47,352 nt of DNA from Patescibacteria group bacterium (lineage in GTDB: Bacteria > Patescibacteriota > Patescibacteriia > UBA2591 > JAQWAS01): NCBI GenBank assembly GCA_028707495.1, contig JAQWAS010000001.1, positions 112,382 to 159,733 of the forward strand. The letters run 5' to 3'. A program made the position numbers and the translations under genes. Below are positions 7,756-15,922 of this stretch, in pieces; positions within the stretch are counted from its first letter, which is position 1, and the number at the start of each line of letters is the position of its first letter. The notes beneath the pieces were generated by a model that was given only the letters and a program-made list of their open reading frames with translations, was not told the DNA's origin and did no database searches.

Positions 7756-8991
7756 CTATGGCAAATAATCCAAAGGATTAACCGGAATGCCATTTAAGCG
7801 CACTTCAAAATGTAAATGTGGTCCAGTTGACATACTACCTGCGCCAGGTGTACCCGGCATACCACCAGTTAAACCAATAATTTGTCCCTTAGTGACATAA
7901 GTGTCTTCGGTTACAAATATTTTACTGACATGGCCATAGACGGTTGAAATTTGATCATTGTGTACAACCATAATATAAGAATAACCCATACCAGCGTCTT
8001 TAGCCCGAGCAATATAGCCAGAAGCTGGTGCATGAATAGCCGTGCCTTGCGAAGCTCTTAAATCAACGCCCGAATGTTCCCCTATCCACTTTCTAAATGG
8101 ATAATCAGTATCATGAAAATAACAAGTAATTTTTTTCAATGGAATTGGCCAATCTAAAAAAACATCTTTATCACCTTGCCAACTTTCTTGACGAGAAAGT
8201 TTGTCACGAATAGCACTTTCAATATTAGCAATATTACTTTCAGCAGCCTGTCTTTCTCTTTGTAACTCAGCTAACATGGATTGGAATTTTTTTTCTGAAC
8301 TTTGAGTTTCGGTTAATAAAACTTGTTGATAATTTTGTTGACCGTTTAGGGCTGATTTTTCATCTTCGTTTTCTTCTTTAAGTTTACTTAATTCTTGTTT
8401 TTTATTTTCCAGCTCACTTTTTTGGACTTGCAAACCCTGTTGGATAATTTTCATTTTAGATAAAGTTTTTTGTAATTCGCGCTGAATATCTTCGGTATAT
8501 TTTAACTGATTAAAAAAATCAGCCAAAGATTGGTTTAATAATAAGATTTCTAAAGGATTTTTTTGGCTTTTTTGATAAATAAAACGGATAAGTTCAGCTA
8601 TTTTTTGTTGATGATCGGTTATTTCTTGCTCTTTTTTTTCTATTTGTAAGGTGATATTTTGAATTTGCAGGTTAGCTTCTTCAATTTCGATTCTTAGCTG
8701 TTGAATTTTTAATTGTCGATCACTAATTTGATTCTCTAAAATAGAAATTTGACTTCTTAGTGACAAGGCTTTTTGTTGCTCAGCTTTAACCTTTTTTTGA
8801 TATTCTTCACGTTGTTTTTCAATTGCTTGAATTTCTTTTTGTCTTTCAGCTATTTCTTGGTTTAAATCGTCCACCGTATAACCTTCATAAGCGGCTTGAA
8901 CAAAAAGCAAATCACGACTACAAAAAGCCGTGAGACAAAAAATCAAAGTTAAAATTAAAAAATATTTTTTATTTTTGTTTAAATTTTGCAT
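7756..8991 (-). CDS. M23 family murein hydrolase with coiled-coil (EnvC/PcsB-like)
   Basis: Secreted peptidoglycan hydrolase or hydrolase activator, 411 residues. It has a signal peptide (~1-33, ending FVQAAYE), a long double coiled coil (~37-265) rich in Gln, Glu, Lys and Ile, and a C-terminal LytM domain (~290-411). The zinc ligands are present: HSGVDLRA (H and D) and HLHFEVRL (HxH), with VYGHVSK between them, so the domain looks catalytically competent. The layout matches EnvC and PcsB, which act at the septum. Its promoter overlaps the 3' end of gltX, with a -10 box nine bases before the ATG. Confidence 0.93.
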   Translation of the reverse strand: MQNLNKNKKYFLILTLIFCLTAFCSRDLLFVQAAYEGYTVDDLNQEIAERQKEIQAIEKQREEYQKKVKAEQQKALSLRSQISILENQISDRQLKIQQLRIEIEEANLQIQNITLQIEKKEQEITDHQQKIAELIRFIYQKSQKNPLEILLLNQSLADFFNQLKYTEDIQRELQKTLSKMKIIQQGLQVQKSELENKKQELSKLKEENEDEKSALNGQQNYQQVLLTETQSSEKKFQSMLAELQRERQAAESNIANIESAIRDKLSRQESWQGDKDVFLDWPIPLKKITCYFHDTDYPFRKWIGEHSGVDLRASQGTAIHAPASGYIARAKDAGMGYSYIMVVHNDQISTVYGHVSKIFVTEDTYVTKGQIIGLTGGMPGTPGAGSMSTGPHLHFEVRLNGIPVNPLDYLP

Positions 8992-9000
8992 AATAAATCT

Positions 9001-9029
9001 ATTATACTACTTACCTATTTTTCAAGCAA
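9001..9029 (-). promoter_or_regulatory. Promoter of the M23 gene, very short leader
   Basis: Minus strand TTGCTT (9029-9024), 17 bp, perfect TATAAT (9006-9001). The ATG is at 8991, so the leader would be only a few bases. The -35 box lies inside the end of gltX. Confidence 0.6.
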
Positions 9030-10511
9030 TTTTATAGCTGATACTATTCTCTTTAAAGATTCTTTTTTGCCCAACACTTCCGCTATTTCAAATGGCCCCG
9101 GTGAATTTTGCTCTCCACTCAGGGCGACACGCATTGGCCACAAAACATCACCGACTCCCCTATCTTGAGCCATGGGCATGAGAATTTTTTCTAAATTTTC
9201 TTTATTAAAATTAGTTGAATCAATTTTTTCTACAGAATCTTTTATTATTGACAAATTATTTAAAGTATGCTCTCTATCTGATTTTTTCCAAATTAACAAA
9301 TCTGATTGATAATTCAACTTATCTTTAAAAAAGAAATGAGTTAAGTCAATTATCTCATCTAGATGTTTTAATCTTTCTTGTTCGAGTTTAACAATTTTTT
9401 GAAGATAATTTAAATTAACATCTTTTTCTGATTTAATTAATTTTGACTGAATTAAATATGGCAAACATTTTTGAGTTAAATCCTTGATGTCCATTTGGCG
9501 AAGATAAGAACCATTTAGCCAGTTTAATTTATCTAGATTAAAAATTGCTCCAGATTTATTGATTTTTTCAATTTTAAATTCTTGAATTAATTCTTTCAAA
9601 GAAAAAATTTCTTGATCATCGCCCGGATTCCAACCTAACAAAGCTACAAAATTAATTAAAGCTTCAGGTAAATATCCTTTATTTTGATAATCATTGACCG
9701 CCACATCTCCTTGGCGTTTACTAAGTTTTGATTTATCAGAATTTAATAATAAAGGTAGATGAGCAAATTGAGGAATTTCCCAGTCAAAATATTTATAAAG
9801 TTGGATATGTTTGGGTGTGCTAGAAATCCATTCTTCACCGCGCACAATATGAGTTATTTTCATTAAATGATCATCAACCACTACGGCTAAATGATAGGTC
9901 GGAAAGCCATCAGATTTAATTAAAACTTGATCATCAACTAGCTCATTCTTAAAGCTAACCTTTCCACGAATTAAGTCCAAAAATGACGTTTCTCCTGCTT
10001 TGGGCATCTTGAGGCGTATAACATGCTTTTCGCCGTTTAGAACCCGTTTTTTGGCTTCCTCAGGGCTAATATTCAAGCAACAACCGTCATAACCGGTTGG
10101 AATTTTGTTTTTTTGTTGCTCTTGTCTGAGTTTATCTAATCTTTCTTGGGTACAAAAACAATAATAAGCACAACCTTTGTCAATTAATTCTTGAACGTAT
10201 TTTTGATAAATTTCTAATCGTTCTGATTGAATATAGGGACCATTGTCGCCAGCTTGAACGATTTTATTATTTTTATCTAATTTAACGCCCTCGTCGGGAA
10301 TTATACCAGCCCAATATAAAGATTGTAAAATATTAACTGTGCCGTCTTTAACTAAACGTTCTTGATCGGTATCTTCAATGCGTAAAATAAAATCACCGTT
10401 ATTTTGTTTAGCAATTAAATAAGAATACAAAGCTGTTCTTAATCCTCCAACATGAAGATAACCAGTCGGACTGGGTGCAAAACGAGTTCGGATTTTAGGT
10501 TGGGATGGCAT
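9015..10511 (-). CDS. gltX: Glutamyl-tRNA synthetase
   Basis: Class I synthetase charging tRNA-Glu. The HIGH-type signature lies in APSPTGYLHVGGLRTALYS, followed by LRIEDTDQER. The KMSKS loop is KLSKRQGDV near residue 265, and the C-terminal anticodon-binding helical region completes 498 residues, normal for the family. In bacteria lacking GlnRS this enzyme also mischarges tRNA-Gln for GatCAB; whether that holds here cannot be seen. The gene lies 29 bases after the membrane protein at 10541 and may share its transcript. Confidence 0.97.
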   Translation of the reverse strand: MPSQPKIRTRFAPSPTGYLHVGGLRTALYSYLIAKQNNGDFILRIEDTDQERLVKDGTVNILQSLYWAGIIPDEGVKLDKNNKIVQAGDNGPYIQSERLEIYQKYVQELIDKGCAYYCFCTQERLDKLRQEQQKNKIPTGYDGCCLNISPEEAKKRVLNGEKHVIRLKMPKAGETSFLDLIRGKVSFKNELVDDQVLIKSDGFPTYHLAVVVDDHLMKITHIVRGEEWISSTPKHIQLYKYFDWEIPQFAHLPLLLNSDKSKLSKRQGDVAVNDYQNKGYLPEALINFVALLGWNPGDDQEIFSLKELIQEFKIEKINKSGAIFNLDKLNWLNGSYLRQMDIKDLTQKCLPYLIQSKLIKSEKDVNLNYLQKIVKLEQERLKHLDEIIDLTHFFFKDKLNYQSDLLIWKKSDREHTLNNLSIIKDSVEKIDSTNFNKENLEKILMPMAQDRGVGDVLWPMRVALSGEQNSPGPFEIAEVLGKKESLKRIVSAIKLLEK

Positions 10512-10540
10512 AATTTTTTATGAAAAATCAAATTTTTAAT

Positions 10541-11314
10541 TTAAAATATAAGTAAATTAATCCAATTAAATTTATCAACTAGTTTATCTAAAGTTTCTAC
10601 TGGGATAATATTAAAAATAATTACAATACAACCAACTAAAATAAATAAAAAAAGAATAGATAATTTAATGGTCATTTTTTTTATTTCTATTTTTTTATTT
10701 TGTTGTTCCTCTTTTATAAATGATTCTAAATTATCAATTTTTTCTCCAAGAGAAAGATGTTGTCTGTCTTCAATTTTTTTAATCTCTACTCCTTTATTTT
10801 TAAAACGATAAAAACCGTAACCTAAGGCAATAACAAATATTAATAATTCTAGTAAAAAATATATATTACCTTTCCATAATTTAAACCAAAATATAGCTAC
10901 TACACTACCTATTAGATAAAAAGCTAAGATAAATTGATTTGTTTCAATGTTTTGTTTTTCTTCTTGGATTTTATTTAAAATAGACTTTTCTTTTTCATTT
11001 ATTTTTATCAAACTTGAACCACAATAGGGACAAGTTTCTATTTCTTTCGAATTGATTTTTATTCTTACTAATTTATTACATCTAGGGCAAAAACGTTGGG
11101 TATGTTTTTTATGATCATAAATATAGGCTATTACAGTAAAACCAAGAAAGAAATAAAGAATGGTTTCTATTGTTTTAGCATTTTCTTCTGAGAAAATTAT
11201 AATAATTTTTATTTTTTCAGGATTTTTTATTAACAATAAAAGAACAAAAATGAAAATAGAGCAAAATAAGATTAAACCATAAAAAGCTATTTTTTCTTCT
11301 AATTTTTTATTCAT
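10541..11314 (-). CDS. Membrane protein with zinc ribbon, unknown function
   Basis: 257 residues with five predicted membrane segments: about 12-31, 48-66, 128-146, 150-168 and 215-238. Between segments 2 and 3 is a zinc ribbon with two knuckles, CPRCNK and CPYCGS. Two charged helical stretches (around KEKSILNKIQEEKQN and GEKIDNLESFIKEEQQ) would face the cytoplasm. No family is recognised. It starts three bases after the stop of the glycosyltransferase gene, so the two are translated from one mRNA. A role with that enzyme is possible, but only from context. Confidence 0.7.
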   Translation of the reverse strand: MNKKLEEKIAFYGLILFCSIFIFVLLLLIKNPEKIKIIIIFSEENAKTIETILYFFLGFTVIAYIYDHKKHTQRFCPRCNKLVRIKINSKEIETCPYCGSSLIKINEKEKSILNKIQEEKQNIETNQFILAFYLIGSVVAIFWFKLWKGNIYFLLELLIFVIALGYGFYRFKNKGVEIKKIEDRQHLSLGEKIDNLESFIKEEQQNKKIEIKKMTIKLSILFLFILVGCIVIIFNIIPVETLDKLVDKFNWINLLIF

Positions 11315-11317
11315 ATA

Positions 11318-12205
11318 CTATTTTGAACTTTCAATTCTTTGCCAAATTTCAGCAAAGTTTTTCTTTTTTATTTTTAAATCAACAAGAATTAAAATCCATA
11401 AGTATATTCTAGCTAAAAATAGCAAAAGAGTCCAACTAAATTCTTTTAAATTTTTAGGGAAAGAAAATAACAATTTAAAACCGTGCCAGGCTTCATTAAA
11501 AAATCCACGCATATTGCTCTTAAATTTTTCTTGATTAATTTTTTGTTTGGCACCGCCAGCACTGCGTTTTTTTTGTTTAACCCAATCAGAAAAAGTATTT
11601 GGATATTTTACCCTAACTTTAGCTTCGGGCCGATAAACTATTTGATAACCAGCTTGCCAAATTTTTTGTGAAATATAAATATCATCGGATAAAACATTTT
11701 CTGGAATTTCATTAACAACTTTATTTCTAATTGCATAAAGATATCCTGAACAATCTAAATATTTATTTTGTTGTGATAATTTTAAACGTCTTTGATGAGC
11801 AGCATTAACTAACCAGTGCGACCAATAACCTAACATAGTTTTACGATCAGAAATTGAAGTCGGTTGACCACAAACTGCGCCTATTTTGGGATTATTAAAT
11901 TCTTGAACTAATTTTTCTAAACCGTTTGATTCAACTACCACATCGCCATCTGTCAAAATTAAAATGTCGCCCTGGACTTTTCCAAAAGCTAAATTCAAAG
12001 CTGAAGGTTTACCTAAACCCTGATCTTGAATAAATTTAACTTGCGGATATTTAATACTAAATTTATTCACCACTTCTCTACTCTCTTCATCTGGTGCAAC
12101 TACTAAAATTTCAAATGCCTGATTAATTTTTTTATTTAAAATAACCCGTAGGGTTTGTTCTAAGGTTTTTGACTCTCGATAGGTTGTAATAATAATTGAG
12201 ATCAT
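11318..12205 (-). CDS. Glycosyltransferase family 2
   Basis: GT-A fold enzyme transferring a nucleotide-activated sugar, likely at the inner face of the membrane. The N-terminus ISIIITTYRE is the typical GT2 start. The metal-binding DxD-type motif is LTDGDVVVE near residue 90, and LSDDIYISQKIWQAG resembles the acceptor-side ED motif. Residues ~255-275 (TLLLFLARIYLWILILVDL) form a C-terminal membrane segment. At 295 residues it is compact. Substrate is unknown; no polysaccharide cluster surrounds it. It is first in an operon with the zinc-ribbon membrane protein and perhaps gltX. Confidence 0.9.
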   Translation of the reverse strand: MISIIITTYRESKTLEQTLRVILNKKINQAFEILVVAPDEESREVVNKFSIKYPQVKFIQDQGLGKPSALNLAFGKVQGDILILTDGDVVVESNGLEKLVQEFNNPKIGAVCGQPTSISDRKTMLGYWSHWLVNAAHQRRLKLSQQNKYLDCSGYLYAIRNKVVNEIPENVLSDDIYISQKIWQAGYQIVYRPEAKVRVKYPNTFSDWVKQKKRSAGGAKQKINQEKFKSNMRGFFNEAWHGFKLLFSFPKNLKEFSWTLLLFLARIYLWILILVDLKIKKKNFAEIWQRIESSK

Positions 12206-12220
12206 ATTAGGATTATTTTT

Positions 12221-12229
12221 ATTATATCA
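12221..12229 (-). promoter_or_regulatory. Extended -10 promoter of the GT2 operon
   Basis: Minus strand TGA followed by a perfect TATAAT (12226-12221); the ATG is 15 bases further at 12205. No convincing -35 box. No ribosome site in the short leader. Confidence 0.55.
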
Positions 12230-12253
12230 CGCTTTTGAAAAATAAAGAATAAA

Positions 12254-12278
12254 TTTTGGCAGGTCGCACCTGCCAAAA
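12254..12278. repeat. Perfect 11-bp palindrome
   Basis: TTTTGGCAGGT (12254-12264), loop CGC, ACCTGCCAAAA (12268-12278). It has no clear T run on either side, so it is not a standard terminator. It lies between the divergent GT2 and clpB promoters. It could be an operator or a barrier between the two transcription units. Confidence 0.5.
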
Positions 12279-12308
12279 CTGCCCAAAATAAATTAACTTG
12301 TCAACTGG

Positions 12309-12336
12309 TTGACACTTTTTTTAGCTATGCTACAAT
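12309..12336 (+). promoter_or_regulatory. clpB promoter
   Basis: TTGACA (12309-12314), 16-bp spacer, TACAAT (12331-12336) preceded by TGC, an extended -10. The predicted start near 12343 falls inside the CIRCE operator that follows. Confidence 0.85.
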
Positions 12337-12340
12337 AAAA

Positions 12341-12367
12341 TTAGCACTCTATTATAGAGACTGCTAA
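12341..12367 (+). promoter_or_regulatory. CIRCE operator (HrcA binding site) upstream of clpB
   Basis: TTAGCACTC, nine bases, GACTGCTAA. This is the consensus TTAGCACTC-N9-GAGTGCTAA with one mismatch (C at 12361). It overlaps the predicted transcription start of clpB, the position expected for HrcA repression. The hrcA gene itself is not in the window. Confidence 0.92.
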
Positions 12368-12398
12368 ATAATAATTTATAATTTAAACTTAAAAATAT

Positions 12399-15026
12399 AT
12401 GCCTAATTTTGGTAATTTTACTTTAAAATCTCAAGAGGCGTTGCAAAATGCCCAAGAATTGGCTTTAAACAAAAAACAACCCGCGGTTGATGCCTCTCAC
12501 CTACTCTACGCCTTACTTGAACAAAACGATGGAGTGGTTTTAGCTGTTTTAAAAAAATTAGAAGTCGATGTTTTAAAATTAAAAAAAGATATCGAAAATG
12601 AAATTAATAAATTACCTCAAATCGATAAGCCAGCGCCTGGGCCAATGGGTGGAATTTACGTGACTAATGAATTAAGACAGGTTTTAATTCAGGCTGAAAA
12701 AGAAGCTGATCAACTCAAAGACGAATATGTTAGCACAGAACATTTTCTACTGGCAATTTTAGAAATTAATACTTTTTTAAAAAAGACTCTAAATGATTAT
12801 CAAGTTGAACGCGAAAAGGTTTTACAAGTTTTAGCATCAGTACGGGGTTCGGAAAAAATTACCGATGACGAACCAGAACAAAAATATCAAGTACTTGAAA
12901 AATATACTCAAAATTTAACTCAAAAGGCTCGTGAAAAAAAATTAGATCCAGTCATTGGGCGAGGCGAAGAAATTCGTCGCGTAATTCAAGTTTTATCACG
13001 CCGGACTAAAAATAATCCAGTTTTAATTGGTGAGGCTGGGACAGGTAAAACCGCCATTGTCGAAGGCTTAGCTCAAAGAATTGTTGATGGTGATGTACCC
13101 GAAACTTTAAAAAATAAAGAAGTTATTACTTTAGATTTGGGAGCTATTATTGCTGGAACTAAATTCCGTGGCGAGTTTGAAAATCGTTTTAAAGCTATTT
13201 TAAAAACTATTAAAAAATCTGACGGAAAAATAATTTTATTTATCGATGAAATGCATACCCTAGTTGGCGCTGGATCAATTGAAGGCGCTTTAGACGCTTC
13301 AAATATGATCAAACCAGCCTTAGCGCGCGGAGAACTTCATTGTGTTGGTGCTACGACGTTAAAAGAATATCAAAAGTATATTGAAAAAGATCAAGCCCTA
13401 GAAAGACGTTTTATGCCAGTTTATGTGAGTGAACCCACTACCGAAGAAAGCATTGCTATTTTACGTGGTATTAAAGAAAAATACGAATTACACCATGGTG
13501 TTCAAATTACCGACGATGCTTTAATTAGCGCCGTTAAATTAGCTACACGTTACATTACTGACAGATTTTTACCAGACAAAGCTGTAGATTTAATTGATGA
13601 AGCCGCCTCAGCTTTGAGATTAGAAATTGAAAGCGAACCTGAAGAATTAGATAAATTAAGTCGTGAGATTAGACAATTAAAAATTGCCATCGAAGCTTTA
13701 AAAAAAGAAAAAGTTAAAAAAATGGATACGCGTTTTAAAAAAATTAGTCGTGAATTAGCCAATAAAAAAGAAATCATGAAAGAATTGGAATTGCGTTGGC
13801 AAAAAGAGAAACAAATTATTGAAGAGATTAAGGCCGATAAAAAAGAGTTGGAAAAATTAAGCGATGAGGCCGAGATTGCCGAACGCCAGGCAGATTTGGA
13901 AAAAGTTGCTGAAATTAAATATGATCGTATTCCTAAGTTGGAAGATAAAACTAAAACCAACGAACGTAAATTAAATAAAATTCAGGATCGTATTATTCGT
14001 GAAAAAGTGACTGAAGAAAATATTGCCGAAGTAGTTTCGCGTTGGACCGGCATTCCAGTGGCCAGAATGCTTGAAGATGAAACCAAAAAATTAGCCCACA
14101 TGGAAGATGAATTACATCAACGCATAGTTGATCAAAATGAAGCTGTGACGGCAATTTCTAACGCTATTCGACGTTCTCGAGCCGGTATTGCCGAGCACAA
14201 CAAACCGATTGGTTCATTTATCTTTATGGGACCAACTGGTGTCGGTAAAACAGAATTAGCCAAGGTTCTGGCTGAATTTATTTTTAATGATGATGGCGCT
14301 TTAGTCCGTCTAGATATGTCTGAATACATGGAACGCCATACGGTTTCTAAAATTATCGGTTCGCCTCCGGGTTATATTGGCTACGACGAAGGTGGTCAAT
14401 TAACAGAAAAAATTCGTCGCCGGCCCTATGCAGTTATTTTACTTGATGAAATCGAAAAGGCTCATCCAGATGTTTTTAATGTTCTATTGCAAATTTTAGA
14501 TGATGGTCAATTAACCGATGCCAAGGGACGCAAGGTTAATTTTAAAAACACTATCATTATCATGACGTCAAATATCGGTAGTGAATATTTTAAAGATTTA
14601 GCTCAAAAAGCCAGCTTGGGTTTTGATTTAGATAAAAACCTAAAAAGTCAAGAAGAAAGCATTAAAGAAAAAATATTAAAAGAACTGCGAGATAATTTTA
14701 AGCCTGAATTTTTAAATCGTATTGATGAAATAATCGTTTTTAAACCTTTACTAAAAGATTCTATTCGACAAATCGTTGATTTTCAATTAAAACAGGTTGA
14801 AGAAAGATTGAAAGATAACGAGATTAAAATTAAAATTAGTAAAAAAGCTAAAGACCATCTAGTTGAAAAAGGCTTTGATCCGCTTTATGGCGCCCGACCC
14901 TTAAAACGAATTATCCAAAGTTTAATTTTAAATCCTTTAGCCATGGAAATTATTGAGGGAAAAATTAAAACCGGTAGTAGCGTGTTTATTGATTTTGATA
15001 GAGATAATATTAAATTTAAAATTTAA
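12399..15026 (+). CDS. clpB: Chaperone disaggregase ClpB
   Basis: Hexameric AAA+ disaggregase that rescues aggregated proteins with DnaK. The 875-residue protein has an N-terminal Clp repeat domain (~1-150), NBD1 with Walker A GEAGTGKT (211-218) and Walker [11 protein letters not shown], a coiled-coil middle domain (~400-545) and NBD2 with Walker A GPTGVGKT, Walker [11 protein letters not shown] and arginine finger FLNRIDE. The middle domain marks ClpB rather than ClpA or ClpC. It is controlled by a strong promoter and CIRCE. The leader of ~55 bases has no ribosome binding site. The gene is monocistronic, ending at a terminator. Confidence 0.97.
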   Translation: MPNFGNFTLKSQEALQNAQELALNKKQPAVDASHLLYALLEQNDGVVLAVLKKLEVDVLKLKKDIENEINKLPQIDKPAPGPMGGIYVTNELRQVLIQAEKEADQLKDEYVSTEHFLLAILEINTFLKKTLNDYQVEREKVLQVLASVRGSEKITDDEPEQKYQVLEKYTQNLTQKAREKKLDPVIGRGEEIRRVIQVLSRRTKNNPVLIGEAGTGKTAIVEGLAQRIVDGDVPETLKNKEVITLDLGAIIAGTKFRGEFENRFKAILKTIKKSDGKIILFIDEMHTLVGAGSIEGALDASNMIKPALARGELHCVGATTLKEYQKYIEKDQALERRFMPVYVSEPTTEESIAILRGIKEKYELHHGVQITDDALISAVKLATRYITDRFLPDKAVDLIDEAASALRLEIESEPEELDKLSREIRQLKIAIEALKKEKVKKMDTRFKKISRELANKKEIMKELELRWQKEKQIIEEIKADKKELEKLSDEAEIAERQADLEKVAEIKYDRIPKLEDKTKTNERKLNKIQDRIIREKVTEENIAEVVSRWTGIPVARMLEDETKKLAHMEDELHQRIVDQNEAVTAISNAIRRSRAGIAEHNKPIGSFIFMGPTGVGKTELAKVLAEFIFNDDGALVRLDMSEYMERHTVSKIIGSPPGYIGYDEGGQLTEKIRRRPYAVILLDEIEKAHPDVFNVLLQILDDGQLTDAKGRKVNFKNTIIIMTSNIGSEYFKDLAQKASLGFDLDKNLKSQEESIKEKILKELRDNFKPEFLNRIDEIIVFKPLLKDSIRQIVDFQLKQVEERLKDNEIKIKISKKAKDHLVEKGFDPLYGARPLKRIIQSLILNPLAMEIIEGKIKTGSSVFIDFDRDNIKFKI

Positions 15027-15040
15027 AAATAATATAAAAT

Positions 15041-15074
15041 AAAAAAGACTAATCGTTTGCGACCAGTCTTTTTT
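15041..15074. terminator. Bidirectional terminator between clpB and the PrsW gene
   Basis: AAAAAAGACT (15041-15050) pairs with AGTCTTTTTT (15065-15074); the inner part TCG-tttg-CGA extends it with two mismatches. A and T runs on opposite sides fit both convergent genes. Confidence 0.8.
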
Positions 15075-15088
15075 AATTTTAGAAAAAT

Positions 15089-15844
15089 TTAAGTTGGACG
15101 TTGTTTTTTTTGCATAACCCACTCTCGAGAATCAGCCAATAATTGACGATATTTTTCAATACCTTTCAATTTTTGAATCATAAAAAACAATATTATAAAC
15201 AAGCCCATAGCTAAAATAAGAACACCACTGAAAGAATAAAAGGTTTTTTCTTGATAGGAAAAAAAATTATAAACAGTATGAAGCAAAATGACAACTAACA
15301 GTGCCTTAAGTTCCAAAAATCTTTTGGTTAAAAATTTAAATTTCTTTAAACCTAAATAATAACCAATTATGCCAGTCAATAAAGCGTGCAATAAAGTTGC
15401 GCTAGCAAAACGAGTAAAAATAACGTCTGTCCCCTGATAAATTAAATTAAAGATATTTTCGGCTGTAGCAAATCCCAAACCAATTGTAATACCATAAATT
15501 ATACCATCAATAGTTTCGTCGAAGTCTTCACGCTCATAAACATAATATTTTAACACTAAAAATTTACCTAATTCTTCCAAAAAGGCAAAACTTAAAATAA
15601 AAACTTTTAAATCAACATTGAGTAGTTGACGACCAAAAACCAAATTAACATGAAAAATAACTACACACCAGATAGCTCCCAAGATAAAAGAAAAAAATAA
15701 TAAACTTAGCGGTTCGGGTTTGCGACGATCGTGGTAGCGAAAATACCATAACCAAAATAATGGCGGGACTAAAACTGCTCCCACGAAAACAACATAATAC
15801 GCAATTTGATTGATTGTTTGTGTTTCAATGTTAAACATGCACAT
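15089..15844 (-). CDS. PrsW-type intramembrane metalloprotease
   Basis: Multi-pass membrane protease of the PrsW/CAAX-protease superfamily, 251 residues with about seven or eight membrane segments. The active-site motifs are visible: FLEELGKFLVLK (EExxK), GFATAENIFN (ExxxN type), ATLLHALLTGIIGYYLG and LLHTVYNFF. In Bacillus PrsW cleaves the anti-sigma factor RsiW; the substrate here is unknown. Two ATGs lie six bases apart (15844 and 15838), and either may be used. It lies just downstream of the giant surface protein gene on the same strand, with a strong hairpin between them. Processing of that protein is a possibility, not shown. Confidence 0.88.
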   Translation of the reverse strand: MCMFNIETQTINQIAYYVVFVGAVLVPPLFWLWYFRYHDRRKPEPLSLLFFSFILGAIWCVVIFHVNLVFGRQLLNVDLKVFILSFAFLEELGKFLVLKYYVYEREDFDETIDGIIYGITIGLGFATAENIFNLIYQGTDVIFTRFASATLLHALLTGIIGYYLGLKKFKFLTKRFLELKALLVVILLHTVYNFFSYQEKTFYSFSGVLILAMGLFIILFFMIQKLKGIEKYRQLLADSREWVMQKKQRPT

Positions 15845-15846
15845 TT

Positions 15847-15891
15847 GATAAACGTCGGACTGAGATAGCCCGACGTTTATCTTTTTATTTT
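15847..15891 (+). terminator. Strong hairpin with T tract on the plus strand
   Basis: Perfect 12-bp stem GATAAACGTCGG (15847-15858) with CCGACGTTTATC (15870-15881), 11-base loop, followed on + by TTTTTATTTT. It looks like a plus-strand terminator, yet the genes on both sides are on the minus strand. On the minus strand it has no U tract and ends two bases before the first ATG of the PrsW gene, where it could affect translation. Confidence 0.6.
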
Positions 15892-15922
15892 AAGTTTGAT
15901 TTTTAACAGGACTATCGGTTGA

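Noticed and set aside
12254-12278. Palindrome as a terminator for the GT2 or clpB unit
   Set aside because: Both genes start here rather than end, and there is no proper T run on either strand.
13073-13960. Long open frames on the minus strand inside clpB
   Set aside because: They are antisense shadows of a fully conserved gene, with odd Ser-rich composition and no start signals.
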